From Dasypus novemcinctus (lineage: Eukaryota > Chordata > Mammalia > Cingulata > Dasypodidae): DNA of 64,000 nucleotides. The notes under the pieces were generated by a model, which was given only the letters and a program-made list of their open reading frames with translations, was not told the origin of the DNA and searched no databases. The stretch's first letter is position 1. Every line of letters begins with the position of its first letter. The position numbers were made by a program, and so were the translations under genes. The stretch covers positions 24,023,278 through 24,087,277 of the forward strand of contig NC_080689.1 in NCBI RefSeq assembly GCF_030445035.2, given 5' to 3'. Of this stretch, positions 1 to 12,121 are shown one piece after another.

Positions 1-1507
1 TTTTAGTGTTTCTCCCTGCTAATATGACATGTTTAAGTAGTACTTACATTTCTGAGGGTCTTTTATATCCATTACTTCTTGCCCATGTTCTTTCAGTTAT
101 CTCTTTTATCTCTTATCTTAGAAATTCTAGTTTTAGGGGTGGAGGGGGGAGATCTTATTTCTAATTTAAATTGCGTAATAAGTCAGAAACATTTTTCTTA
201 AGAATTTACCATATAAACTGATACATTATCATTGTTCTTAATCCTAAAATAAGAATGTCAGTGCAATAAAAGTATAGTTATGTCTTAGCTTAACTGCTAA
301 TATTGAATAAAGTGTCACTGTCATCATAGTAGCTAGAACCACTTGCTGTAGTGTTATGACTTCAAAATTGAGGCTTCATTCATGTCCAACCCTTATCTCA
401 GAGAAACCATTTAGAAGATTAGAGGCTACACTTTGTGTTCCTTTCAGTAAGAATATTCAGGGCGTAGACAACTGTATGCTTCCCTTGATAGAATATGTGT
501 TCCAAGGATAGCTTCCAAAGGAGAAATCTTGCCCAAACACCATATGGGAGTATGAGAGGAAGCCATTGGAGCCCCTTGTATACACCGGTTCAGGGCCCCT
601 TTACTTTGGGCATGTAGCAGATGAATGAACGAAAAATTCATCAGAGCCCTAGTGGACCTCAAAAATGACACCATATATAACGAGTATGAATAATTCATTT
701 TAGCTCATTGTTCTCAGAATGATGAGATTGTCCAGAAAATCTTCACTTAAATTACTGTGATGTTTTTATATAAACATGTATTTGTTTATCTTTCTGATCA
801 GCACAAAATTTTGGCACTCTGGTTTATTTAAAAAAAGTTCATCCAGCCTTTTTCCTTTGCCTCATTATGCTAAAGTCATACCCCATGGGAAGAGCATTTT
901 TAAACTGATACTTTTTTCTAACTAGACCTTATGAATTTATTACTAGACCTTGACAGCAGGAACTCCCAAGGCTTTTATCTTTATCAACGTTCATGTAGCA
1001 TCCCCAGGTTTATGGGTTCTCAAGTTCTCCTTTATCTTTAATAAGTTTTGGTAGATATCTTATTATTAAAACTTTTCTCTAGAGTCTGGAATTTCCCAGA
1101 TAACACGGTCCTATAAGGAGCTATTATAGTCCTAACAAAACAAGGACTTTGTTCCCTAATGCTAGTCTCAAATATTGACGAACAGTGTTTCCTTCACCAT
1201 CCCATTCGTGGAGTTTCACATTCATCTTTTTATATCGTGTACTACTCTTCCTAATAAATCAACAGTCATGGCATTGGGATTGTAACGGCACATTCCAGAA
1301 GCACGAAAGTCTTGGTCAATTCTAAACCTTGGCCATGGAGTGGGCAGGGTGGAGGATTGGGGAGGCAGGGCACAGGGAACTTGGAGAGCAAAAGTCAAGT
1401 CATTCTGCTTAATAGCCATATCACTTCAGTGACCCTTGATCTGAGCACTCAGGCATCATTTGAGGCTTTTTGATTTTCTGACCTCTGACAAAATTTTAAT
1501 TACCCAG
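1..1507. other. CRIM1 intron (3' part), nothing recognised
   Basis: AT-rich intron sequence ahead of the first exon in the window. I see no gene, RNA gene or identifiable repeat. The small open frames here are short and show no family resemblance. The intron ends in acceptor AG at 1506-1507. Confidence 0.7.
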
Positions 1508-1629
1508 GAAGAATAAGCATGGCTGTGACGTCTGTCGCTGTAAGAAATGTCCAGAGCTCCTGTGCAGTAAAACCTGCCCCTTGGGTTTCCAGCAGGACAC
1601 TCAGGGCTGTCTTATCTGCAAGTGCAGAG
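1508..1629 (+). CDS. CRIM1: CRIM1 exon: end of one antistasin repeat and a full antistasin repeat
   Basis: The exon is 122 bp, bounded by acceptor ..acccAG (1506-1507) and donor GTAAGT (1630-1635). Reading from 1509 it gives KNKHGCDVCRCKKCPELLC and then a second half ending in GCLICKCR. The pattern C-x3-C, CPLGF, then GC-x2-CxC is that of antistasin-like domains, of which human CRIM1 has four; this should be the end of the third and the whole fourth. The first base completes a split codon and the last base starts the next one, so the exon begins in phase 2 and ends in phase 1. It is therefore not a symmetric cassette, unlike the VWC exons after it. Antistasin repeats were first described in leech protease inhibitors; inhibition by CRIM1 is not established. 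Confidence 0.93.
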
Positions 1630-3388
1630 GTAAGTGTGAATGGCCTGTCCCTCCCCCTCAAAGCAACCAGAAGCACAGAAACCGAGAACACAGGGACGTT
1701 GCAGGAATGAAACAATTTCAGTGATTGCTTCCCAGTCTGATACCAATGCCACACATCTCACAGGACGCCCTTTTCCTGTCATCCTGGTGGAATGAAAGCT
1801 CAGAGTAGTTTAAAGTAAGCATATAATGAACAAGCACGTTGCCACATTAATCACCAGTGCTTCAGTTTTACTTGTCCCTGAACTTTAGCCTAAAGCACAT
1901 TTATCTGGACCTGCATAGAGTCTCCCTCTATTCAGGAGTTGATTGATAACAGTTGATGCAGCTGGGATTCCCTTTTCAAATTTCTTGGAGAGCAGGTGTG
2001 GCTAAAGAGCCTGCTCGTGTATTTTCTGGCTATTCCGCTTTCCATGGGAATTCAGACTTTTGCTGAATAAGCATATGGCAGGCTATAGCTGGCGCGTGCT
2101 GCCTGCGGCTCCCTGCGCCAGGGTGTTCCTGAGGCCATGATGTGCAGGCATCTGCCCTGACCACTGCTTTTGCGCTCCCCTGGCTCCATCCCCACTGCCC
2201 ATCTCAGTCATAGTTGTCAGAATGATTCACAGATTAAGCAGTAAAAGCCCCTAAGGCTTTGTCATGTGTTTTTTTCAAAGTTGGGCAGTTATTCCCATAC
2301 AGGGTTCAGAGTAAACAAAATCTGGTCATTGATTCAGTTATTCTGCTGAACAAAAATCTATTTAAGGGGTCCAGGAAACTTCTAGAATCATTACTCTGCA
2401 CATGTTAAACATTTAACATTCATTGCTTTTTTTCTTATAAAATCAGCACTTGCTTATTGTGTAAAATAATAGAAAGTAGAATGAAAGGAGTGAAAACCTT
2501 TTATCATCCCTCCCAAAGGAGAGAAACATATTTGCCATTTTTTTCTATGTGTTTTTTTATTTTTCCACAATCGAGGTCACATTTACTTAAATCCGTGTCA
2601 TGAGCATTTCCCATGTCCCCAGCTATCCTTTGTAGATGTGGTTTTGTTGGGTTTTTTTTAACTTCTGTTTGCATTTATTGTATGCTAAAGTTATTCCCGA
2701 GCCATAACTTTTTGTTTCTTCAGTTTCTTCTGGGATATCTTTTTCTTCTGTGCAACCTCCTCTTCTGGTTTAGGAGCAATCTGTTCTTTTTCAGTAAGGA
2801 TCATCTCAATGTGGCAGGTGGAGCTCATGTATGGGTTAATCCACCCATGAGCTCTGTAAGTGTGCCGATGCATCTTGGGGCTTTGTTCACCTGGATGTGC
2901 TCAGTGACCAGAGAATCTACATCTAAACCTTTAAGTTCAGCATTATTCTCTGCAATTTTAAGCATGTGCAACAAAAATTCAGCACTCTTTTTGGGCAGCT
3001 GACCCTGTGTCCAGCCCCACTGTTTGACCAGGGCACACCTACCAACGACACCATTATAACAGAATGGCACACATTGCTTCTGTAAAGTGACATCTTTCAG
3101 ATACTTGGTGGCTTTTCGAATATGCATACCCTTAATGGCTTGGACAGTTTCTCGGGTATTCTTAAAGTGAACACAAAAATTTGAACTTCTTGATATGCAT
3201 GATTTTGTGGGGTTTTCCGGGTCAAGGGTATAGCAAACCATTTTCAGAAATCACCTTGGGTGACTCACGGGAAGAGCCTACATGTGGTTTTGGTGGCTAT
3301 GTACCACTTCACGACATGTAAGGACACTGTGGGCTGTTTCCCCTGGGCAGTAGCTGCTTCTTTACCAGGCTGCATTCTCTCTGTCCAG
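1630..3388. other. CRIM1 intron with an RPL17 retrocopy
   Basis: Intron between the antistasin exon and the VWC3 exon. The stretch at about 2430-2630 resembles the tail of an old interspersed repeat ('actgttaac'-type consensus not intact) but I cannot name it. An RPL17 processed pseudogene fills 2647-3281, leaving 107 bp of intron before the next exon. Confidence 0.8.
2647..3281 (-). pseudogene. RPL17: RPL17 processed pseudogene (retrocopy)
   Basis: Reading the - strand from the ATG at 3241, the protein starts [15 protein letters not shown] and runs through [22 protein letters not shown], unmistakably ribosomal protein L17 (uL22). The frame is open for about 126 L17-like codons. A one-base deletion near 2865-2875 then shifts it. 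The next frame continues [15 protein letters not shown] to the native end, KKQKVMARE and TAA at 2691-2693. One residue is missing near PFCYNG, which points to a separate in-frame 3-bp deletion. No introns are present. Beyond the stop is an AATAAA-like site, then an A tract that appears as T on + near 2651-2660. The 11-bp target-site duplication atgtggttttg is at 2636-2646 and 3282-3292. The copy is therefore full length, made by L1 machinery, antisense to CRIM1 and unlikely to encode working L17. Confidence 0.95.
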
Positions 3389-3598
3389 AGCTCCCTGCTT
3401 CAGTCGGGCCACCTGTCCTGTCAGGCGCTTGTCTGTCCGTGGATGGCCATCATCATAGAAATGAGGAAAGCTGGCACGATGGGTGCCGGGAGTGCTACTG
3501 TCACAATGGACGGGAAATGTGTGCCCTGATCACCTGCCCGGTGCCTGCCTGTGGCAACCCCACCATTCATCCTGGACGGTGCTGCCCGTCATGCTCAG
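3389..3598 (+). CDS. CRIM1: CRIM1 exon: third VWC domain
   Basis: A 210-bp exon between acceptor AG (3387-3388) and donor GTAAAA (3599). The protein runs (E)LPASVGPPVLSGACLSVDG, then HHHRNEESWHDGCRECYC, and ends TIHPGRCCPSCS. All ten VWC cysteines are present: one after SGA, three in DGCRECYC, one in REMC, one in LITC, one in PAC, two in CC and the last in PSC. The domain belongs to the extracellular BMP-binding part of CRIM1. Both borders are phase 1, so skipping this exon would remove the whole domain without changing the frame. The RPL17 retrocopy ends 107 bp upstream. Confidence 0.96.
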
Positions 3599-6500
3599 GT
3601 AAAAGCTGGCTGTGTCTCGGGTGCTCCGTAAGCAAATGGCTTCTGTCCTGCGGGGCCTCGTGACAGCTCTAGCTCTGGATGAAATGCAGGGTTCAACCCC
3701 CAGAACATTTTTCAGCCATCCCCAGTTTTTTGCATCAGCCACAGAATAAACTGGGTGCTATTAATTATTAACCTGAGATCATGGAAATTTCTAAAGTTCT
3801 AGAAACCATTCTCCTTATTTTTGAATGGTTTACTCAATTATATTTGTCTTTGAGCTGCATTTTATAAAGTCTTATGGACTTAAATATTTAAATTCCCACT
3901 CTCTATTTTACTGATAATTAAGGCTAAATGTTAGTTAATTTGAGGGAATTGGTGCTAATTTTATCTCATAAAAGGTTATTATTTTATAAAGTAATATTTG
4001 AGAGGGAGTTAACTACTGAAACTTGTGACTCTTTTAAAAATTAATGGCTATGTAGCACTCTTGCCAAAAGAAGAAATTTAGAGTAACCAAACATAAAACA
4101 TTTAAAATCACAATAATGCCAATCAAGATAAGTTACTAGAAGAACAGAACAGATTTGTAATTCATGGGGATCTAAATTATGGTTGTCAGTAACAGTAATT
4201 ATTACCATAATACCTCATCTAGTGCCTTTCATCCAAAGAACTCAACATGGTTTTATATCTATTATTTCTTCCACTATGCAGGTCACTTTGAGTTAGGGAA
4301 AAATATACTGAGGGAGTTTTTCATTTGCAAAATAGACACAGAAAGATTAACTGTCTTACCCAAAATAAAATAGTATGTGAGCTGGAAAGAGCAATGGAGT
4401 CTCCTGATTCTTGAATCGGATCTCTTTTCAGTGTTTAAAAGTACTGTCAGATTTTGGAGCCATGATTACTTTTCCTGTGATCAGTCCTGGTCCCATACCT
4501 CTCTCTGGTTGAGTTTGCCGATGCAGAGGGCGCAGTCAGGAGCCAGAGGCAAAGAAGGGCCAGCCCGGGAGCCCAGGTGGCTCAGCCTGCCGGGCTGCAC
4601 CTGCCTTGCCTGCCATGGCAACGGTGGGGCAAAGAACACTTAAACCCGGAAGACCCTTTCAGCTCTGAGACCTTACACACCTCAGTAACTAAGGGATCAA
4701 AGTGGCAGGGAGGATCTGGCAACACCCAGATTACAAAGCTGAAGAAATGGCTTATTTTTTTCTCCCCCTAGTTCAGTTAGATTTGCCGTTTCCAGAACTC
4801 AACATTTTCACATTTTGACAGTTAAATGTAAAAAAAAAAAAAAACCCTAGTGTCCACTGCAACAGAGGAGAAATGAGCAGCTTAATGAAACTGAGCTATA
4901 TGGTGACTCTGGGGAAAGAAAAGCCATTTGCTCCCATGAAGAGCCCATGCTTTCATTAGAGGCATAGGTATGTAAAGTATGGACTGCTCCAGGTTCTGCT
5001 AAACTTGGAAGCCATAAGAAGTCCAAGAGTCAGACAGACTGATGGAAATGCAAGGACATTACTAGGAACAAATAATTAATTTAAGAACCAAAAGGGAATC
5101 CAGAACTATTTACCCTAGTATAGAGATATGGAATATTCTTAAACATACAGATATAGATGTATTGATGTTTTGTTGATGATGTGGGAATATCTAGATATAC
5201 ATGTATAGAAGCATACTTTTATGCATATATATTTTTCCAAAAATCCTAACTTTAATGGATTGCCACATCTTGATTATTTAGAGACCCCAGAGCCATTGCA
5301 TTCATGGACTCCTACTTTAAAGTGCATGTTTGCCCTTCTTCCACTCAAGGGGCAGCTAGTGACCTGTTTTTCTTGCAAAGAATGGCAGTTCCTGAACTCT
5401 TGCGAGAAACAGAAGTTTCACCAAGTGGTATTTTCTCTCTGTTTCTTTCGCTCTCATCCTCGATTTTTCAGCTTTCCTTTCATTTCCACCTTCTCTCGAG
5501 CCCCTCTCATGTTTTACCTTGAGGCATGTAGTTTAGCAGAGGTGTTAGCAAGGTGTAAGACACCTGGAAGCACACACAGTCTTTCTTCTGACCATTTCCC
5601 TATTTGTCAGCATTTAGGAGCAAGGCCTTTAGAAAAGCAGCCATGTTTAGAGGGCAGAGAAGCAATAAGGAAGCTGTCTTACTTTAGTTTATTGATAGCC
5701 TTTGGAATAATTTTTGCTTTCTCTATAAACTACAAGAAAGGCACTTTTATCATCTTGTTCCAGCTTAATTTTCATTCTCATTTCCTCTCTGCAGTTTGTA
5801 TACTGGAAAGTTTAGTCCAGTTGCTTGTGAATATAAGCATTGACTAATGACAGTTTTCTGTGGCATGTGCATTGGTCAGAGTCCAGTCTTTGCAAGTTCC
5901 TTTGAGATAAAGCTGGAAATTGGCCCACACCACTTTATTTCATCAGTATTGTTGACCCTCACGCTGAGCACCACTTGGAAAGTAACAGCCCACACGAGGT
6001 CTTAGGAGACCTTCCCTCGGGCATCTGCACAGATGTGGTCGGTTGCTCCTGGGGCCTGACCTCCACTGAGCCCCCAAAAGTACAAGCTGGCCGTGATGTC
6101 TCCGGACTGGTTCTCAGCAGCATTTGGCACTGTCGGCACCTTCTTGAAGTACTTGTTGTGTTTGGATTACACAAATATAGTTAATGTCTTCATACTTTTC
6201 ATTTCCCCAGTGCAACTTCAGGCAACTCCCAGGACCTCTCGACACTTCCAATGTTAAATTCCCTCTCTATCGTGATCATCTCTCCCAGAGACCAAAATCA
6301 CCTCTCCTCTGAGGAAAGGAATCATAGTTATCAGCAGCCCCTCGTGTTTAACTCTCTTAATGATGATATCTTCAGGCAACTGTTTGGTCTCAGGTGTTGC
6401 TGCTTCAAGAGCAAGCCTGCTCAGTTTGCAGGCAGCTGGTCTGGAGTGGGATGTGACCTGCTAGATAGCAAAACATATTTCCAAGCAGAAGAATACTTGG

Positions 6501-7104
6501 ATTCCCACAGGGAGTGGAGGAGATGGGCACAGAGCAGTTGGAAGTTTTGTTTTATCCAGAGGCACATCCCTGATCCAGATAAGCAAAGACTAGGGTTCTG
6601 ATCCGGTCTCTGCCCTAAATACTCTGCCCTTCATGTTCTCTTACGTAAAGTAAGGATAATAGTACCTACCTCACAAGGGCGATGTCAGGAATCAATTAAA
6701 AAACAAACAAAACACTCGGGCCTTAGCAAACATTTGGTAAAGGAGCACTCCCTCTTTATTCTAGATAATTCCAGCACATCTGCAGAGATCCCCTAAGAGG
6801 CCCCTGTCCTCTGTTGTGTAGGGATCCCCTCCTGTGATTTAATTCTCTTTTTTACTACTCTCATTACTAATGACAGACTTAAACCCCTCAAACCCCACTT
6901 CCTGAGATGAGCTCTTCTGCTCTTGTCTTTCATTTCTTTGCATGGACTCTTCTTTTCTTCACTGCTCTGTTGATCAGAATAGGTGAGGTACTCCAGCCAA
7001 TTCATCTTCTCTGTCCCTTAAAGAAAACAGCACCAGGTTCTTCAAGCGGTGGTAAAACTGCAGAGGGATAATTTCTTCCATTTCGATTTTGTGTCATTCC
7101 CCAG
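3599..7104. other. CRIM1 intron, VWC3 to VWC4
   Basis: Intron of 3.5 kb. A short A run lies at about 4831-4844 and a MIR relic at about 6560-6760. A 208-codon open frame on + at 5221-5847 shows no domain, no family resemblance and the composition of translated AT-rich intron, so I do not call it a gene. The rest holds nothing I can name. Confidence 0.7.
6560..6760 (+). repeat. MIR SINE relic
   Basis: The stretch contains the MIR-like phrases 'aaagtaaggataatagtacc', 'tacctcacaagggcgatgtc' and 'ccttagcaaacatttggta', in sense order. It is strongly diverged, as expected of an element older than placental mammals. Confidence 0.6.
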
Positions 7105-7320
7105 ATGACTTCGTGGTGCAGAAGCCAGAGCTCAGCACCCCTTCCATTTGCCACGCTCCTGGAGGGGAGTACTTTGTGGAAGGAGAAACATGGAACATTG
7201 ACTCCTGTACTCAGTGCACCTGCCACAGCGGGCGGGTGCTGTGTGAGACAGAGGTGTGCCCGCCACTGCTCTGCCAGAGTCCCTCGCGCACTCAGGACTC
7301 CTGCTGCCCACAGTGTACAG
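7105..7320 (+). CDS. CRIM1: CRIM1 exon: fourth VWC domain
   Basis: A 216-bp exon, acceptor ccccAG (7103-7104) and donor GTAGCT (7321). The protein reads DDFVVQKPELSTPSICHAPG, then GGEYFVEGETWNIDSCTQC, and ends with SRTQDSCCPQCT. The ten VWC cysteines are in SIC, DSCTQCTC, VLC, EVC, LLC and SCCPQC. Both borders are phase 1 and the length is a multiple of three, so it is a symmetric single-domain exon like its neighbours. VWC repeats of this chordin type bind BMPs and related ligands. The sequence is close to what I recall of human CRIM1 and shows no frame damage. Confidence 0.96.
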
Positions 7321-7662
7321 GTAGCTGGCGCCGTGCTCTGGGGGGCATCTGGTGGGAGGAGCAGATCTGGGCGTTGTCAGCCTGCAGGACCAGCAGGTCA
7401 GGCTGAGCCCCTCGCGGGGCCCTGCCAAACCCCATACCCACCAACCCAGACAGGATCTGGCAGCCTGCTTCCCAAATTCCTTCCCTTCTGTCAATTACCT
7501 ATTTATGCAGTTGATAAGCCCTGCACCTGAGGTGACTTTGAAAAAAAATGAGATTGTTTCTTTCTGCCATTTCTTAGCTCAACCTCTCAGTCTCACAGAA
7601 CATACCTAAGTAGAGACAGCCCCACTACGCTAAATTATTCCAGATGATTTTACTAATATAAA

Positions 7663-8091
7663 AAACCATCTTTGGAAAGTAGATGGGGCTCGAGTGATGG
7701 AGCTTCTGCCCACTATATGGGAGGACCTGGGTTCAACCCCTGGGGCCTCCTGGTGAAAAAGAAGAGAAAGCATGCCCACATAGTAAGCCAGTGCCTGCAC
7801 GAGTAGCTGCGTGGTGAGCCAGTGCCCACGCAAGTGAGTCACGCAGCAAGATGATGACATATCAAAAGAGAGACAAGGGGAGAGTCAAGATGAAGCGCAG
7901 CAGTAACCAGGAACTGAGGTGGCACAATTAGCAGGGAACATCTCTCCTTATTAGAGGTCTCCAGGATTGAATCCTGGTGAATCCGAGAGGAGGAAAAATG
8001 AGAAAAGAAGACAAAACAGCAAAAACAGCAGGGCAGGAGGAGGGGAAGAGGGAAAATAAATTAATCTTTTTTTTTTTTTTAAGCCATCTTT
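7663..8091 (+). mobile_element. DAS-type (armadillo) tRNA-derived SINE with target-site duplication
   Basis: The head starts at 7674 with 'ggaaagtagatggggctcga' and has a B-box-like 'gggttcaacccc' near 7729-7740. The middle carries 'gccagtgcc', 'gatgatgac' and 'gagagacaag'. A second, more worn head-like unit ('ggaactgaggtggcacaatt' to 'ggattgaatcctggtg') follows at about 7910-7980, and then an A-rich body and a T run. Direct repeats aaaccatcttt (7663-7673) and aagccatcttt (8081-8091) flank it, 10 of 11 bases matching. That gives the exact borders of the insertion. Confidence 0.88.
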
Positions 8092-8438
8092 GTCTTTAAA
8101 ATGTAATGAACATTTACTGGAATATAATGTAAACGAAAATCTTTGAAAAACATAAGGTGTTAAAGATACTTTTACCAGATTAAAGAGAGGAACTGGGAAA
8201 ATATGCATAATGCCCATCGTCTCAAACCTGATTATGATTCATAAGTTAAGACTGAAAGATATTAAGTGACTAGTACTGCATATAGACAAGGAGCAGTTTT
8301 ATCAGGATTTTAAACTTAGCGTATTGATTTTGTAACTCAAGTAGCACTTCTAATTAACACCATGATATGACTTGTCCAAAAGATATTTCATCTAAATAGA
8401 CAAAATATATAAAATTACCAAGCTGCCAGAACAACTTG

Positions 8439-8461
8439 GGGACAACAAATTTTGTTGTCCC
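8439..8461. repeat. Perfect 23-bp palindrome
   Basis: The arms gggacaacaaa and tttgttgtccc are exact reverse complements around a single central base at 8450. No gene or known repeat border coincides with it. It could be chance in AT-rich intron or a relic of a transposon end. Confidence 0.8.
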
Positions 8462-9039
8462 GTTAGCTTTCCATCCTTTCAACTTACATCAGTAGCCATT
8501 TACCTTCTAAACATATGTCCTTAGAGCATTTTTGCTCAGTAAAACAAACCCTCATATTTTTTATTTTTTTAAACATTGGATTATCTAGTCAGCTGGCCAG
8601 AATCTGCTCTTCTATTATTATAGCTGTGGTAGTCAGTTTCCAAATTCTTCATGGGTTCATGCTGATAATATTTTTTGAATTGCGGCAGGCGAACTCACAG
8701 TGATCACCACATTACCTGCTGCTGCAGCCAAGGCAGGGTATATTGTCTCATTACAAAGTCTTGGGTATAATTAGTGGCCATACAAGAAGCTTCACTTCTG
8801 CAGCATCATTTATAGTATAAGAAATAGATCATACATGTTATGCTTTTAGGATGTTTGGTACCTAGTCCCCTCCCTATTGTTATCATTTACACTATTTTAC
8901 TCGAGTCCAAACCCTGCTACTCTTTCTCTGGTAATATATAACCATGACTTTGCTCACATAGTCTTGGTAGAAACTGCTGTGATTGGACTCGTCATTGGTG
9001 ATAATAAATTTATATCCATTTAGATATTCTCCTTACAGA

Positions 9040-9290
9040 CATTAATGGAATGCTTAGATTGAGCCATGGGGACCCCAAGGCTAGTGAAAACAGAACTCCT
9101 GCCTTATGGAGCAATAATCCAAAGAAGAGTCAAACAGTCCAGTAAATAATGAAAAAGTGAGAGGAGTGCCTTGAGAGGGAGGATTTATGAGAGCAGGTCA
9201 CACAGGAAGCTTTAAGTCAACTGGGAAGGCGGCGGGTGCTGCTTGGGCCAGCAGTGGAGAGATGAATAGGAGAACCGATTAGCGGAGGGC
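9040..9290 (-). repeat. Probable L2 LINE relic
   Basis: The antisense L2 pattern is visible: 'cagaactcctgccttatgga' resembles the usual 'aaattcctgccctcatggag', followed by 'ccagtaaataatg' and a purine-rich 'ggagtgccttgagaggga'. The match is loose, so the call is tentative. Confidence 0.4.
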
Positions 9291-11883
9291 GTGGTCGGGA
9301 TTGATTGCAGGCCTCCTGGCTGGACTGAGGTTCAGTCCAGGTGGGAGCAGAGCTCCGTGGAGCTGGGGCTCGTGAGCATGCCATGCCCTCCAAGGCACGC
9401 TTTCCTGGAGCCGGGAGTCAGAGCTGGGCCGGCACAGAGGCTGCAGGTCCTAGCAGGGAAGGGCACTCGGCATTCCTCTCTCATCATTCACGACGTGACT
9501 GGCTTTGAGTTCTCATTTATAGACTTAGGCCTGGATGACTTTTTTTCCATATAGCTTGAAAGAGAATTCAGTGATATGCCTCATCCAAAGCATTAGGATT
9601 CTGTCTTAGATGTCAGTATTCTGAGAATTAATGTGTGGATAAGAGCATACCTAGCATATTTAAAAATCATTCCCCTACACCAAAATTGATGTTTCTGAAC
9701 TTTCCTTTCATAGTTGTAGTATAGTGAGAAAAAGATTTTAAAAAACTTAAACTCAAAACATCAGTTTTTTCTCATTTTGGTAAATTTCAACAGTAGCATT
9801 GATAAGTAGTCTATGTAATATACATCTAGAAAAATGCCATCTACAATTTTAGCTTAATTGCTTTCTAAAATGGGCCAAAAATGGTGTGTGTGTGTGTACA
9901 GTAGGATAGCAGCTTCCAAAGAGTTGCGTCGTCTTGTGTTGATATCTCCTGGAATGCCTTCTACTGTCCCTCTCTCTGGCCTGGGTTTAGGGTAGACTGG
10001 TAAGGAAACCAGGGTCATGGAGAAAGGTTGGGAATCCCTGAAGGTAAAGCAACATCACCAAAGTAAAAGAGGAAGAGAGGAGAATAGTACTTTTTTTTTA
10101 ACTCCTAAATTCTTTCATTCCTTATTTCTTAGTGTGGGTAAAAAGCATAGCAAAGAAGAGAGAGGAAGGTAGAAAAGAAGAAAAATAAGATGAAGAAACA
10201 CCATAAGAACAAAACAAAAAATCTTGTAAAAATGAGTAAATATCTAAAAGCAAAAGTATAAAGAAAAGGGTCTTAGAGCTAAAAAAAAAAAAAGGGGAGG
10301 GGGGAGGGAGGCCCAAATAATGGAAGATACCATGGACAAGATTCCCAAATGACATTTTTGGTCAGAGTTCAAAATAAGACCCTCATCCACCCCTGCCACC
10401 CTATTGCTGCTCGGGGGCCCTAAAAACAAGCCTCCTGGCTCCAGCATGTTCATTTCAGCTTCACTGCTTCTGTCCATCTCTTCTAAATTTTTAGGCACAA
10501 GGTTGGGCATTGCTTGCAAGAGCTAGGATATTGCAACCTGCAGAAACCTCACAGTGATTTGCTGAGCCTAGTATTGACAAGAGTAAGTCGTCCTTACTTC
10601 CAACCACAGGAAGAATTGGCGTTGGTCATTGCCTTACAGAAGAAATTATCTGTAGACGTGGATGGTCCCAAAAAGGTCATTGAGAAGCTAATTCCATCTT
10701 CTTAGCTTTAACTCATCTGGCTGTGACTTTTGAAACCATACCTGAAATAGGGCCTAGAGCACTTCTGGAGTCGTGGAGCCGGTGGCTCTTCTTTCACGCT
10801 GCTCCTGCAGGACTAGCCTAGGCAATCTGGCAGTGCGATCTAAAGGAGAGTGTGCGCAGATGCCATCAGGCCTGCTGCCTGCCCTCTGCCCCGCAGACAC
10901 ACCTGTAGTGAAGTACCTGCCTTGGCCCCCAAAGGGGTTCTGCTTGTCAGAGCAAACTTGTTGGCCACGGGCATGTGCATGAGGTTGCTGGAAGGAGAAT
11001 GTGACATTTAAAGCATCTCTTGTCACCTTGAGAACTACATGTCTGTCCCTTCATTTCCGTTCTGTGACAGAAAATAGGATTCCTGAAGTTGATTCTAAAA
11101 GGAGCGTATGTTCACTGTTTTGACCATGTGTCCACTGCCTCAAATGAGGAAATGTGGTTCTCTTTGAAGGTTTTCTAGGTAGAACTATCATGGTTATTTC
11201 TAGACTCTTGGGCAGTGAAAGTAGTTGGAAGTGCTTGCTTTTATCAGTAAGATCGTGACGTTTCTCAACTAGGAACCTTACTGATGTTTCCATTCTTTAT
11301 ATCCCAGTCAGATTTCTGCCTTAGGCTACAGGATTTTTGTAATTTCAGTCAATACCAAGACCCTCAGGAGTATCTGGGTTTTCTGGTGACATTCTTTTCT
11401 GTTTCAAGTTGTAACTTGATCTAGGGACCCTGGTTTAAATCTTTAAATAGCAAAGACAGAGAGGGTAGTACAGATGGTTTGCAGATGATTTCTCTGTGGG
11501 TGCGCCCTTCTGAGTGACATAGATTTCCCATCATCTTCCAGCCTTTAATGTAAACACCTAAACCCTGGAATGTTAAATGCAGGGTTTTTCTTGTTTTGTT
11601 TTTATATTACCTGGCACAATGAAAATCTTTTTGATTATTATTTACTTAGGTTGCAAGTAAGGAAAAACCCTGCTAGGGTATTTGAACAATTACAACTTTA
11701 TTGCACATACATTACAGGAAGTTTGGAGGCTGATGTCTATGCAATAAACTCAGTGGCTCAATGATGTCAGGGTGAACTTGTCCTTTCTCTTAACAGTATA
11801 ATCAGGGCATCTTGGGTGTAGGCAACACACTCACATTGAAGCCGGAAGAATGGAAACGATGGTGGCAACAATACGTCCACCTT

Positions 11884-12121
11884 CTTTTTTTTTTTAAAGA
11901 TTTTATTTATTTATTTTCCCTCTTCTCCTCCTCCTGCCCTGCTGTTTTTGCTGTCTGTGTTGTCTTCTCATTTTCTCTCCTCTAGGATCCACTGGGATTT
12001 GATCCTGGAGACTCCTGATGTGGAGAGAGTTTCCCTGTCAATTGCGCCACCTCAGGGATCCAGCCCAGGGCCTCCCATATGATAGGCCGAAGCTCTATCA
12101 CTTGAGCCATAGCCACTTCCC
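11884..12121 (-). mobile_element. DAS-type SINE, reverse orientation
   Basis: On + it starts with a T run then 'aaagattttatttatttatt', continues with 'tgctgtctgtgttgtcttct', and ends in the reversed head 'atcacttgagccatagccac' 'ttccc'. A tccacc-t/c-tt duplication appears on both sides (near 11876 and 12122). The C run after it at about 12153-12167 is probably outside the element. Confidence 0.82.

Noticed and set aside
5221..5847. A 208-codon open frame on + inside a CRIM1 intron
   Set aside because: It has no recognisable domain, and its residue composition is that of translated AT-rich intron. It lies within a confirmed intron with no supporting splice structure.
10514..10705. A 63-codon frame ending KKLSVDVDGPKKVIEKLIPSS that looks protein-like
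   Set aside because: I could not match it to any family, there is no splice or retrocopy evidence, and a short frame like this is expected by chance.
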